A stretch of DNA of 64,000 bases from JAENVT01 sp963720775 (lineage in GTDB: Bacteria; Actinomycetota; Acidimicrobiia; Acidimicrobiales; Ilumatobacteraceae): the NCBI GenBank assembly GCA_963720775.1, contig CAVRGR010000007.1, positions 124,001-188,000 on the forward strand. The letters run 5' to 3'. Each line of letters starts with the position of its first letter. Position 1 is the first letter of the stretch. The notes beneath the pieces were generated by a model. That model was not told the DNA's origin, searched no databases, and was given only the letters and a program-made list of their open reading frames with translations. The translations under genes and the position numbers were made by a program. Below, piece by piece: positions 52,257 through 60,837 of the stretch.

Positions 52257-54209
52257 CTAGCGGGGTGCTAGCGCAAGCATGCAGCGGCAGCCCTCGTGGG
52301 CCGGCGCGCCGGTGTGCCCTGTGGGGAAGGGCTGACCTGCAGGAACCTCACCAGCGAGAGCGTTGTCTTCTGCGTCGGGGCATGCGGGCCCATTCGGGTC
52401 GACCATCCAGCAAACGTGGGTGCCGGGCACCACTGCCGCGAGGGCGCCACGACCGAACGCGGCGCGGGCAACGTCGTCGAGGTGCTCGTCGATGCGCTGC
52501 GTCTTCCACTCGCGATAGATGCTGCGCACCATCGTGGCCAGTTCGGAGTTGTCGCCTTCGGCCTCGCCGACCGCTCGTTCGAGGCGCTCGCGCAGTGGCA
52601 CGACGATCGTGGCGGTCAACGCCTCGACTGCAGCCTTCGTGGCGCCGGCCCGATTGATGTCGGCCTTGTGCTCCTTCGTCGAGCCGCCGTCGATGCTGGC
52701 GGCACCGATGAGCGCAGCCTTCTCCAACTCGGGCTGCACGGCCGCGGCATAACGAGATGCCTGTTCGGTCTGCCACGGCAGCATCGTGTCGATGTTGCGC
52801 ACCGGCTCGTTGCGCCGCAACGTGTGCAGGATCTCGTTCTGCTCGTCGGCCAGCACGCGCTTCAGCTTGCGGGCGCTGGCCACGATGATCGGCGTCAGCG
52901 AGGCATCGCGTTGACCGAACAGCGTGTCATCGAGAGCCTCTTCCACGAGTGGCGCCTCGGGCGTCGGCTGGAAGACGGCAAGTTCCTCGACGATCGTCAG
53001 CATCGTGGCATCGGCCGCTGTGTCGGTCTCGACGATCTCGACGATCTCGACCTCGGCGATCGTCTCGCTCTCGTCGACCTCGGCTTGCTGGGCACGCTCG
53101 ACCACGGCATCGGCGCGCGCCGCCCGCAACCTGGCGAAGAGATCGTCGACGGAGGCGCGTGGCCCGTCGGCTGACCTGTCGAAGTCGTCTGCTTCCGCGG
53201 AGTCGTCGGTCTCGTCGTCGTCATCGCCGCCGAACAGGGCGACAACCGGCGCGGCCTTGCGGGCATCGTCGCGTTCGTCGTGTTCGTGCACTTCGTGCAT
53301 CTCGCGCATCAACACCACGGTGCTGAGCGGCTCGGCATCGACCTCCGGTTCGGCTACCACGTCGGCCTCGACCTCGGCTTCTGCCTCGATCTCGCCTTCG
53401 TCGGGGCCTGTCTCGATCATTGTCACCGAGACGGGCGATTCCGTCGGCGCAGCTTCTTCGGCGACCTCGGCGACGTCGGCCGCGCCGGCTACATCTCTGG
53501 GCGGTCGCTGGTTTGGCACCATGAGGGGTACCGGGCCCGTGGTGGGCGACAGGTTGACGTATTCCGACGGCTCACCCAACGGCGTCAGTTCGGCCATGAC
53601 ATCGACGGCAACGAGGCGAGATCGCTCGAAGGCCTGCAACAGACGATCGCGCCCGTGCATCAACTGCTCGATCTGCTGACGAGCGAGCTCGCGGCGCCGA
53701 GCCAGCTCGCTGAGCACGCGCTCGCGGTAGGCGCGGGCTTCGTTGACCATCTCCCGGCCTTGCTGCTTGGCCATGATCAGTTCGGACTCGGCGTCGGCCG
53801 ACGCATCCTGACGGCGACGAGCAGCCTCGACCTCGGCCTCTTCACGCAGCCGCTGAGCCTCGTCGGTGGCCTCGCGCAGCATCCGCGCCCCGGCGTCCTC
53901 GGAGCGGATCTTGATCTGCGATGCCGCCTCACGGGCCGTCGACAGGATCCTCGCCGCCTCTTCACCGAGCATGCGGGTGACGACCTCTTCGTCGAGGGCG
54001 ACGGCGGCATTGGTGGAACCGCGCTGCGCGGAGCGCAGCTCACGCTCCAGGAACTTCTCCCGTTCTTGCAGGCGAGCCATCTCGGCGGCGACCATCCGCA
54101 GCAGATCGCGCACCTCGCTCTGGTCGTACCCGCGCCGCGACGTCGAGAACGAGGCCGCGGCTACCGCGTCGGGCGACGACGGATCAGGACGTGAAAACGA
54201 AAGTGCCAT
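52257..54209 (-). CDS. DivIVA-domain protein with phage-head-like C-terminal domain
   Basis: The protein has 650 residues. Residues 1-60 are a DivIVA-type membrane-curvature domain (FSTSRRGYDQSEVRDLLRMV). A coiled coil to about 230 follows (EDAGARMLREATDEAQRLRE, EEAEVEAARRRQ). Next come a long acidic low-complexity stretch (about 260-420) and a second helical region. The last 60 residues read TCHV-free GTHVCWMVDPNGPACPDAED, then AGQPFPTGHTGAPAHEGCRC, as in phage minor-head (Mu gpF-like) proteins. How these parts cooperate is unknown; polar cell growth or envelope assembly is the usual DivIVA role. Confidence 0.7.
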   Translation of the reverse strand: MALSFSRPDPSSPDAVAAASFSTSRRGYDQSEVRDLLRMVAAEMARLQEREKFLERELRSAQRGSTNAAVALDEEVVTRMLGEEAARILSTAREAASQIKIRSEDAGARMLREATDEAQRLREEAEVEAARRRQDASADAESELIMAKQQGREMVNEARAYRERVLSELARRRELARQQIEQLMHGRDRLLQAFERSRLVAVDVMAELTPLGEPSEYVNLSPTTGPVPLMVPNQRPPRDVAGAADVAEVAEEAAPTESPVSVTMIETGPDEGEIEAEAEVEADVVAEPEVDAEPLSTVVLMREMHEVHEHDERDDARKAAPVVALFGGDDDDETDDSAEADDFDRSADGPRASVDDLFARLRAARADAVVERAQQAEVDESETIAEVEIVEIVETDTAADATMLTIVEELAVFQPTPEAPLVEEALDDTLFGQRDASLTPIIVASARKLKRVLADEQNEILHTLRRNEPVRNIDTMLPWQTEQASRYAAAVQPELEKAALIGAASIDGGSTKEHKADINRAGATKAAVEALTATIVVPLRERLERAVGEAEGDNSELATMVRSIYREWKTQRIDEHLDDVARAAFGRGALAAVVPGTHVCWMVDPNGPACPDAEDNALAGEVPAGQPFPTGHTGAPAHEGCRCMLALAPR

Positions 54210-54276
54210 CAATCACAAGAGTACGTCTGCAGCCCGCCGAATTCGTGGCAATCGGCTTCGCCGCGCGGCGGCACGC

Positions 54277-55557
54277 CTACGGAGCGGAACCAGGAGTTGT
54301 GCCGGGAGTCGTGCCGGGAGTTGTGCCGGGAGTCGTGGCGCCCGTCGAATCGGTGGTCACCGGCGGTTCGGCGGGCAGCGCTTGGCCGCCGATCCGCTGC
54401 AACGCGGCCAACGCTTCGTCGAGAGTTGCCACGGGAATGATCTCCACCTTGTCGCCGACGACCTCTCGGGCCTTGGCGATGTCGGCGTCGCCCTGGGCAG
54501 TGGGGACGAGGAAGTACTTGGCACCCGATTGAAGAACGGCCGATGCCTTCGAGGACAGGCCGCCGATCGCGCCGACCTCGGCGCGAATGTTGATCGTGCC
54601 CGTGACCGCGACTCGCTTGCCGCCGAGCAGGTCGCCGTCCGACAGCTGATCGATCAACGTCAACGTGAACGCCAGCCCGGCCGACGGCCCGCCGATCGAT
54701 TCGGTGTCGATCTTGACCGAAACGTCGTCGGGAAGGCTGATGGTGGCAGTGTCGCTAGGGATGAAACCGATGATCGTGCGGGCGGGATCGTCGGGTGCGG
54801 CGATCAGTTCGACCGTGCCACTGCCGGTCTTGCCATCGCGCTCGTACTCGATCTCCACGGTGTCACCGGCCTTGTGCTTGGCGAGGATGGCTGCGAGGTC
54901 GTCGACGACCGCAACGGGGCTGCCGTCGACCTTCAGCAGCTTGTCGCCTGGATCGAGCAGCTGATCCGACGGCGCGAACTGCGTGCACGTGCGGCCGTCG
55001 TCGCTCGCCTTGAGGCAGACGAGCTCGTCGATGATGACATCGCCCGGCTTCAACTTGGCGTCGAAACCGAGCCGCTGGAGGGCGACGAACTCCGCCGTCT
55101 CCTTGGCCGTGCGCATGTCGCGTTGACCCCGGGTCGTCTGCTGCTGAGGAGTCTCGGTGGCATACAGATCGTCGTAGCTCTTCGGGTCGACCGCCGGGTT
55201 GTTGCGCCCGACCCACCAGTCGAGCACGTTCAGTTCCGGGGACCGCACGGTGACGAACAGCACCTCACCGTGGCTCTCGTACGTGGGGGGCCCCTGGATC
55301 GTCAGCAGCGGCTCGACGGCCTGCGCATCGGCAGGCACGATCGCGAACTGGACATCCTCCGACGGACCCTTCTTGGTGCACACCCCGGTGTCGTTGCGCT
55401 CGACGCAGTCGCGTTTGCTGGCAACGATGGTGCTGGGCAGCAGTGCCGCGAGTGCGACGGTGGCGATGCCTAGGAAACCGACGACGGCAAGCGGGATCGC
55501 CCAAAACAGGTGGCGGTTGCTCAGCGACCGCACGTTGTCGGACGGCTCCATTACCAT
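54277..55557 (-). CDS. PDZ-domain Lon-like membrane protease
   Basis: The protein has 426 residues from MVMEPSDNVRSLSNRHLFWA (or the Met two codons later). One membrane helix (IPLAVVGFLGIATVALAALL), a PDZ domain (GDKLLKVDGSPVAVVDDLAA), and a Lon-type S16 protease domain with the Ser in ESIGGPSAGLAFTLTL (about residue 275) and the Lys in GGLSSKASAVLQSGAKYFLV. The catalytic Ser-Lys dyad is in place. The end is a TTPGTTPGTTPGTTPG tail. Homologues are the YlbL-type periplasmic-side proteases. Confidence 0.9.
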   Translation of the reverse strand: MVMEPSDNVRSLSNRHLFWAIPLAVVGFLGIATVALAALLPSTIVASKRDCVERNDTGVCTKKGPSEDVQFAIVPADAQAVEPLLTIQGPPTYESHGEVLFVTVRSPELNVLDWWVGRNNPAVDPKSYDDLYATETPQQQTTRGQRDMRTAKETAEFVALQRLGFDAKLKPGDVIIDELVCLKASDDGRTCTQFAPSDQLLDPGDKLLKVDGSPVAVVDDLAAILAKHKAGDTVEIEYERDGKTGSGTVELIAAPDDPARTIIGFIPSDTATISLPDDVSVKIDTESIGGPSAGLAFTLTLIDQLSDGDLLGGKRVAVTGTINIRAEVGAIGGLSSKASAVLQSGAKYFLVPTAQGDADIAKAREVVGDKVEIIPVATLDEALAALQRIGGQALPAEPPVTTDSTGATTPGTTPGTTPGTTPGSAP

Positions 55558-55567
55558 TGATTCTTGC

Positions 55568-55888
55568 GTGTCGACCAGGGAACTCACCATCGCTACTGCT
55601 TGGATCGCCGTCCTCGCCATTGTGGCACTCGTTGCGGCAGGTTGGCGTAAGCCTGCCAGAGCCACGGCAAATCCGGCACGCGCCCTGCGACCGAATCGGG
55701 CGCGGGTCGGCCTGCTCGTCACCGAGGAAGAGGTGCCGATCGAGCGGCGCACCCCGTTGTGGCGTCGCGCCTGGGCGATCGTGGCCGGCAGCACCATGGC
55801 GTTGGTCACTGGGGCCGTGGCCGCGACGCTGATCGGATTCGGCGCCTCGTGGATCGTCATCACCTTGTCGCACCTGCTGAAGAAGTGA
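55568..55888 (+). CDS. small two-helix membrane protein
   Basis: The protein has 106 residues from a GTG. IATAWIAVLAIVALVAAGW is the first membrane helix and AGSTMALVTGAVAATLIGFG the second, with a basic linker of about 40 residues (RPNRARVGLLVTEEEVPIER) between them. Divergent from the protease gene by ten bases, so they share a promoter region. The next gene starts seven bases after its stop. Function unknown. Confidence 0.65.
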   Translation: MSTRELTIATAWIAVLAIVALVAAGWRKPARATANPARALRPNRARVGLLVTEEEVPIERRTPLWRRAWAIVAGSTMALVTGAVAATLIGFGASWIVITLSHLLKK

Positions 55889-55895
55889 CCGCGGC

Positions 55896-56483
55896 ATGAA
55901 CAGGCGATGGCGAGAGATCGCGATCGCCGGGCACAGCGGCGATGCGGTCGTCGCCCGAGACGCACTTGCCGACGCCGACCCGGTGGTCCGCGAGCTCGCG
56001 CTCGGCGCGCTGTTGCGACTCGGCATGCTCATCGATGCCGAACTTTCGGCTGCACTCGCCGACGACGCACCATCCGTGCGCCGACGGGCGGCGATGATTG
56101 CCGGACAACGCCCAAACGTCTCGCTACGCGCCCTCCTCGATGATCCGGACCCGACCGTGATCGAAGCCGCCGCGTGGGCCTGCGGCGAGCAGGAACACGT
56201 CGACGACGACACACTCACCGCTCTCATCGACCTGGGTACGACGTCCGCCGACGCGCTGGTGCGCGAGGCATGCACTGCCGCGCTGGGTGCCATCGGCGAT
56301 TCCCGCGGGCTGCCTACCATCCTCCGCGGATGCACCGACAAGCCTGCCGTGCGGCGACGGGCAGTCTTGGCGCTGGCGCCGTTCGATGGAACCGAGGTCG
56401 ATTCCGCGTTGCAGACCGCGCTCGACAGACCGCGACTGGCAGGTTCGCCAGGCTGCCGAAGACGTGCTGCGCGCCAGCGGTAG
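55896..56483 (+). CDS. HEAT-repeat protein
   Basis: The protein has 195 residues. HEAT-like repeats: DALADADPVVRELALGALLR, LADDAPSVRRRAAMIAGQRP, LDDPDPTVIEAAAWACGEQE, REACTAALGAIGDSRGLPTI, CTDKPAVRRRAVLALAPFDG. The last 15 residues are Arg/Ala-rich and unlike a HEAT helix. The adjacent frame reads DRDWQVRQAAEDVLRASGS to a stop at the same place, so one extra base near 56,430 probably altered the C-terminus. HEAT proteins are scaffolds. Probably co-transcribed with the small membrane protein before it. Confidence 0.6.
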   Translation: MNRRWREIAIAGHSGDAVVARDALADADPVVRELALGALLRLGMLIDAELSAALADDAPSVRRRAAMIAGQRPNVSLRALLDDPDPTVIEAAAWACGEQEHVDDDTLTALIDLGTTSADALVREACTAALGAIGDSRGLPTILRGCTDKPAVRRRAVLALAPFDGTEVDSALQTALDRPRLAGSPGCRRRAARQR

Positions 56484-56591
56484 CTGAGACGACTCCAAGG
56501 CTTCGGCCCGGAAGACTCCGCCCGGGAACTCTCACCAAACTCTAGGAATATCCCGACGAGTCCTTTAGCGACCGTGCTTCAGCATCAACGC

Positions 56592-57344
56592 GTGAACACT
56601 CGTATTCCACCACGCCAGACGATCGCCATCCTCGGGATGTCGCTGGCCCTCGTCGCCACCGCATGCGGCAGCGGCAGCAACGCCTCGGCCCAGGTGGCCA
56701 CCCTGGGCTCGTCCACAGGGACCACACCAGAAACGACATCACCCGTCAACACCCAGGATGCGTTGCTCAAGTACGCGGCGTGCATGCGCGAGAACGGCGT
56801 GAACATGCCCGACCCGACGTTCGACGCCGACGGCAACCCCACCGGTGGCGGCTTCGGGCGCAACTCGGGCATCGACCCGCGTTCCGACGCGTTCCAAGCG
56901 GCCCAGAAGGTTTGCGGCAATCTCCTCCAGGGCGTGACGTTGGGTGGGCGAGGCCGCGGCCTCAACCAGGAGGCGATCCAGAACAGCCTCAACGATTTCA
57001 CGGCATGCCTTCGCGACGAAGGTCTGCAGGTCGACGACATCACCTTCGGGCGCGGAGCGGGCGGAGCCAATCGTGGAGCCAACGGTGGCGCACCTGATGG
57101 CTCGACGCCTGCCGGCGGCACCGGCCAGGGGCGCGGCTTCGGCGGCGGCTTCGGCGGGCCGCCACCCGACGGCAGCACGCCTGCGAACGGCGGGCCGGGC
57201 CGGGCCGGTTTCGATCCGACGGCTCGGCTCATCCAACAACTCGGCCTCGACGACACCGATCCGAAGGTGAAGGCGGCCCTCACCAAGTGTGAGCCGATCA
57301 TGACTGCCGCGTTCCAGCCCACGACCACGACGACAACGCCGTGA
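56592..57344 (+). CDS. secreted lipoprotein of the export operon
   Basis: The protein has 250 residues from a GTG; the signal MSLALVATAC has the lipobox LVATAC with Cys at about residue 26. The mature part contains two copies of a motif with Cys: DALLKYAACMRENGVNMPDP and NDFTACLRDEGLQVDD. Gly-rich linkers follow. It overlaps the adaptor gene by GTGA. Lipoproteins with the YAxCMRxNGVxxPDP pattern usually accompany MacB-like ABC exporters in actinobacteria; role unknown. Confidence 0.7.
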   Translation: MNTRIPPRQTIAILGMSLALVATACGSGSNASAQVATLGSSTGTTPETTSPVNTQDALLKYAACMRENGVNMPDPTFDADGNPTGGGFGRNSGIDPRSDAFQAAQKVCGNLLQGVTLGGRGRGLNQEAIQNSLNDFTACLRDEGLQVDDITFGRGAGGANRGANGGAPDGSTPAGGTGQGRGFGGGFGGPPPDGSTPANGGPGRAGFDPTARLIQQLGLDDTDPKVKAALTKCEPIMTAAFQPTTTTTTP

Positions 57345-58876
57345 GGCGGGCGTCGGCAACGGCGCTCGGTCTCGTGGCTCTGGTCGCAGGTGGCGCCGGT
57401 GGGTATCTCATCGGATCGCGACATGCCGACTCGAGCACCGTCGCCAAGGCCCCGGTGAAGCTGAGCACCGCCAAGGTGCAACAACTCGACCTGACCACCT
57501 ACGACGAGACGACCGCCACGCTCGGGTTCACCACCTCCGCGACCGTCTCGTCGCCGGTAGCCGGAACCGTCACGAGCATCGTGGCCGGGGGGGACACCGT
57601 CGACGCCGGCACAGTCGTCGCCACCGTCGATGGCGCCCCCGTCGTGGCGATGATCGGCGACATCCCCGGCTATCGCGATCTGTCGACGACCTCGACGAAG
57701 GGTGCCGACATCCGGCAACTCGAACTGAACCTGGTGCAACTGGGCTTCGATCCCGATCACAAGATCGTCATCGACGAGACGTACGACAACGCCACCAGAG
57801 ACGCTGTGACGGCCTTCGAGAACAGCCTGGGCCTGACCGGCGACGGCAAGATCACCAAGGGTGAGCTGGTGTTCATTCCCGGCCGTTTGCTCGTCGACAC
57901 GGTGTCGGCCACAGTCGGCGGAGCGGTGAACGCAGGTTCCCCGCTGGTCGTCGGACGCCAGGCAGAACGGAAGTACTTGGTTGCAGGACTCGCCGGAGCG
58001 ACGATCGATCGCCAGGCGGCAGCGGGTGGACAGGTCGCCACAGGCACTGTGCTCTTCTGGAGCAACGGTCTGCCGGTGATCGCCATCGAAGGTGATGCCG
58101 CGGCAACGCCCGCGCTCACCAGAGATCTGTCGGTAGGCGTCGCCGACGGCATCGACGTGAAGCTCTTCGAACAGGCGTTGGCGGCCGGCGGCTTCACGGC
58201 TGACTCGACGATGACGGTCGACGACCACTTCGATGCGGCTACAGCGACCGCCGCCACCGCCTGGCTGGCCTCGCTCGGCGTTAGTGCCGATCCGGCCAGC
58301 CTTGTCATCCCCGCCGGCTCGTTCACTGTCGTCCCCGCGGGATTGTCGATCGGCACGGCGTTGGTACCCGACGGCACCGTGCTCGCCGGCGACAGCGTGG
58401 TGATGTCGTTGACCGCACCGTCTCGACGCGTCACGACGACTGCGCCGATCGGCGACGCGACCTTCAAGCTCGGCGCGACCATCGACGTCGAGTTCCCGGA
58501 CGGATCGGTGCAACCGGGAACAGTCGTCGACGTCGGCAACGTCGCCACGAACAGCGGCGGGGCCCCCGGTGACACGCCAACGGTGACGATCACCATCAGC
58601 GTCGAGAACATCCCCGCGACCGTCGACTCGTTCGTCGAGATACCGGTGACGTTGCGCGTCGTGTCGGCCAACGTTCCCCAAGCCATCGTCGTTCCGGTCA
58701 GCGCCCTCGTCGCCTTGAAGGAGGGCGGCTACGCAGTCGAAACGATCATCGGCAAGAATGCCGACGGCACGAACGCGACCAAGCTGGTGGGCGTGACCCC
58801 CGGGTTGTTCACCAACGGCTTCGTCCAGGTCACGGGCAACCTCAAGGCCGACACCGACGTCGTCGTGCCGTCATGA
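57341..58876 (+). CDS. membrane-fusion (adaptor) protein with peptidoglycan-binding domains
   Basis: The protein has 511 residues from GTG. One N-terminal anchor helix (ATALGLVALVAGGAGGYLIG). Barrel-sandwich parts (TSATVSSPVAGTVTSIVAGG, GDTVDAGTVVATVDGAP) surround a peptidoglycan-binding-like segment (DIRQLELNLVQLGFDPDHKI, YDNATRDAVTAFENSLGLTG), which is repeated at about residues 265-325. The C-terminus has the beta-barrel and membrane-proximal parts (PQAIVVPVSALVALKEGGYA). This is the HlyD/MacA-like adaptor of an ABC exporter in a Gram-positive envelope. Overlaps its neighbours by GTGA and ATGA. Confidence 0.8.
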   Translation: MRRASATALGLVALVAGGAGGYLIGSRHADSSTVAKAPVKLSTAKVQQLDLTTYDETTATLGFTTSATVSSPVAGTVTSIVAGGDTVDAGTVVATVDGAPVVAMIGDIPGYRDLSTTSTKGADIRQLELNLVQLGFDPDHKIVIDETYDNATRDAVTAFENSLGLTGDGKITKGELVFIPGRLLVDTVSATVGGAVNAGSPLVVGRQAERKYLVAGLAGATIDRQAAAGGQVATGTVLFWSNGLPVIAIEGDAAATPALTRDLSVGVADGIDVKLFEQALAAGGFTADSTMTVDDHFDAATATAATAWLASLGVSADPASLVIPAGSFTVVPAGLSIGTALVPDGTVLAGDSVVMSLTAPSRRVTTTAPIGDATFKLGATIDVEFPDGSVQPGTVVDVGNVATNSGGAPGDTPTVTITISVENIPATVDSFVEIPVTLRVVSANVPQAIVVPVSALVALKEGGYAVETIIGKNADGTNATKLVGVTPGLFTNGFVQVTGNLKADTDVVVPS

Positions 58877-59628
58877 CCAGTGCCGGCTTGAGCTCTCTCG
58901 ACGTCGCCGGCCCGCCGAGCGTCGGCTTGGCGTTGGAGCTGATCGACATCGTCAAGGAATATGCCGGCGAGCCGCCGGTGCGCGCCCTCGATTCCGTGTC
59001 GCTCGAAGTGCGCCATAACGAACTGACGGCGATCGTCGGCCCGTCGGGCTCGGGCAAGTCGACGCTTCTGCACATCATCGGAACGCTCGACCGACCATCG
59101 AGCGGGATCGTGCGCGTCGCCGGAATCGACACCTCGCAGATGAGCGACCGCCAGTTGTCGGGCGTGCGCTCGCACCTGATCGGCTTCGTGTTCCAGTCGT
59201 TCTTCCTCCTGGAAGGGATGACGGCGATCGACAACGTCGCCAACGGGTTGCTGTATCAAGGCAAGGCGTTGCTCGAGCGTCGCGAAGCCGCCGCCGAAGC
59301 CCTTCGTCGAGTCGGGCTCGGGCAACGCCTGACCCACACCCCCAGTCAGATGTCGGGCGGTGAACGCCAGCGCGTGGCGATTGCCCGGGCGATCGTCAAC
59401 CGCCCGTCGATCGTGCTGGCCGACGAGCCGACCGGCAACCTCGACTCACGATCCGGTGGAGCCGTGATGGACCTGCTGCGCGAACTGCACGCCGAGGGTC
59501 GGACGATCCTGATCATCACCCACGACCGCGAGTTGGCCACGTCGCTGCCGCGTCGCGTGTCGATGCGCGACGGATCGATCGAGTCCGTGGAGGACTCGTC
59601 GGATCTCGCTGCAGGGATCTCGCGATGA
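58873..59628 (+). CDS. MacB-type ABC transporter ATPase
   Basis: The protein has 251 residues. Walker A VGPSGSGKSTLL (about residue 57), Q-loop IGFVFQSFFLLEGMTAIDNV, signature MSGGERQRVAIARAIVNRP, Walker B IVLADEPTGNLDSRSG and switch His ITHDRELAT. The LolD/MacB subfamily, recognisable from GTLDRPSSG. Drives the FtsX-like permease encoded next. Overlaps by ATGA on both sides. Confidence 0.9.
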   Translation: MTSAGLSSLDVAGPPSVGLALELIDIVKEYAGEPPVRALDSVSLEVRHNELTAIVGPSGSGKSTLLHIIGTLDRPSSGIVRVAGIDTSQMSDRQLSGVRSHLIGFVFQSFFLLEGMTAIDNVANGLLYQGKALLERREAAAEALRRVGLGQRLTHTPSQMSGGERQRVAIARAIVNRPSIVLADEPTGNLDSRSGGAVMDLLRELHAEGRTILIITHDRELATSLPRRVSMRDGSIESVEDSSDLAAGISR

Positions 59629-60836
59629 GCACAGCAACCGCGACTTATCGCTCGCGCCTGCGCGCCGTCGATGTCTTGCGAGTCGGCGCGCTCGGTCTGC
59701 GCACCCGTCGCTTGCGAACGGGCCTGTCGACGCTCGGCGTGGCGATCGGAATCGCCGCGATGGTCGGTGTGCTCGGACTGTCGGCGTCGTCGCGCGAAGA
59801 GCTGCAAACACGCATCCGAGCACTCGGCACGAACCTGCTCGAGGTTCAGGCCGGCCAAGGCTTCGGCCGCGGCACGCAGACGCTGCCTGCCGACGCAGTG
59901 AAGATGGTCAGCAGGATTGCTCCCGTCACCGCAGTGAGCTCCCTCACCACCGTCGCCAATGCAACCGTTCGTCGAACCGACGCCATCTCCACCGGCATCA
60001 ACAGCGGAATCACCGTGTTCGCCGCCGACAGCGGATTGCTCACGACGCTGAACGCCAAGCTGGCCGATGGCGAGTGGCTCGACTCGGCAACGAGCACCTA
60101 TCCCGCGGTCGTGCTCGGCGCGGTGGCTGCCCAGAAGCTGGGGATCGTGAACGTCGCCGACGAGTTGCGCGTACGAATCGGTGACAACTGGTTCGCGGTG
60201 ATCGGAATCCTCAAACCGGTGGCCGCAGCAGAAGGTCTCGATCGCGGCGCGATCATCGGGATCGGCGCGGCTCAGACGTACGTCGTCGGTGCCGACATCG
60301 TCCCCGAGCGGATCTACATCCGCACCCAAGAAGGCGCCATCGACGACGTTCGCAGCGTGCTTCCGCCAACCGTCAATCCGGAGACACCCGAGGAGGTCGA
60401 GGCGACGCGACCATCGGACGCGCTCGCCGCCGAGGACGCCGCCAGTACGGCGTTCACGTCGCTGTTCCTCGGCCTCGGGGCGGTCGCTCTGCTGGTCGGC
60501 GGGATCGGCATCGCCAACGTGATGGTGATCGCCGTGATCGAACGTCGTGGCGAAATTGGTCTGCGTCGGGCGCTCGGGGCCACACGGGCCCACGTGCGCA
60601 GGCAGTTCCTGACCGAAGCGATCCTGCTCGCCGGGGCAGGTGGAGTCGTCGGTGTCGGTCTGGGCGCAGCAGTGACGGCCATCTATGCGTCGACCAAGCA
60701 CTGGAAGGTCGTCGTGCCACCCATCGCCCTTGGCGGTGGCGTGGTTGCCGCACTCTTGATCGGTGCCGTCGCCGGTCTCTACCCCGCAGCGCGGGCGGCA
60801 CGACTGCCACCGACCGAAGCACTGAGGGGCAACTGA
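59625..60836 (+). CDS. MacB-type (FtsX-domain) ABC permease
   Basis: The protein has 403 residues. First membrane helix LRTGLSTLGVAIGIAAMVGV, a periplasmic MacB_PCD domain (about 60-260: GTNLLEVQAGQGFGRGTQTL, WLDSATSTYPAVVLGAVAAQ), and three C-terminal helices (LGLGAVALLVGGIGIANVMV, then the conserved IGLRRALGATRAHVRRQFLT coupling helix, and IGAVAGLYPAARAARLPPTE). The permease uses ATP-driven mechanotransmission to push substrate out rather than a channel, as known for MacB. One base before the next gene. Confidence 0.9.
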   Translation: MSTATATYRSRLRAVDVLRVGALGLRTRRLRTGLSTLGVAIGIAAMVGVLGLSASSREELQTRIRALGTNLLEVQAGQGFGRGTQTLPADAVKMVSRIAPVTAVSSLTTVANATVRRTDAISTGINSGITVFAADSGLLTTLNAKLADGEWLDSATSTYPAVVLGAVAAQKLGIVNVADELRVRIGDNWFAVIGILKPVAAAEGLDRGAIIGIGAAQTYVVGADIVPERIYIRTQEGAIDDVRSVLPPTVNPETPEEVEATRPSDALAAEDAASTAFTSLFLGLGAVALLVGGIGIANVMVIAVIERRGEIGLRRALGATRAHVRRQFLTEAILLAGAGGVVGVGLGAAVTAIYASTKHWKVVVPPIALGGGVVAALLIGAVAGLYPAARAARLPPTEALRGN

Positions 60837-60837
60837 G

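Noticed and set aside
56585..58681. 698-codon minus-strand frame opposite the lipoprotein and adaptor genes
   Set aside because: Antisense shadow of genes with signal, lipobox and overlap evidence; its own sequence is Arg/Gly/Asp-rich and patternless.
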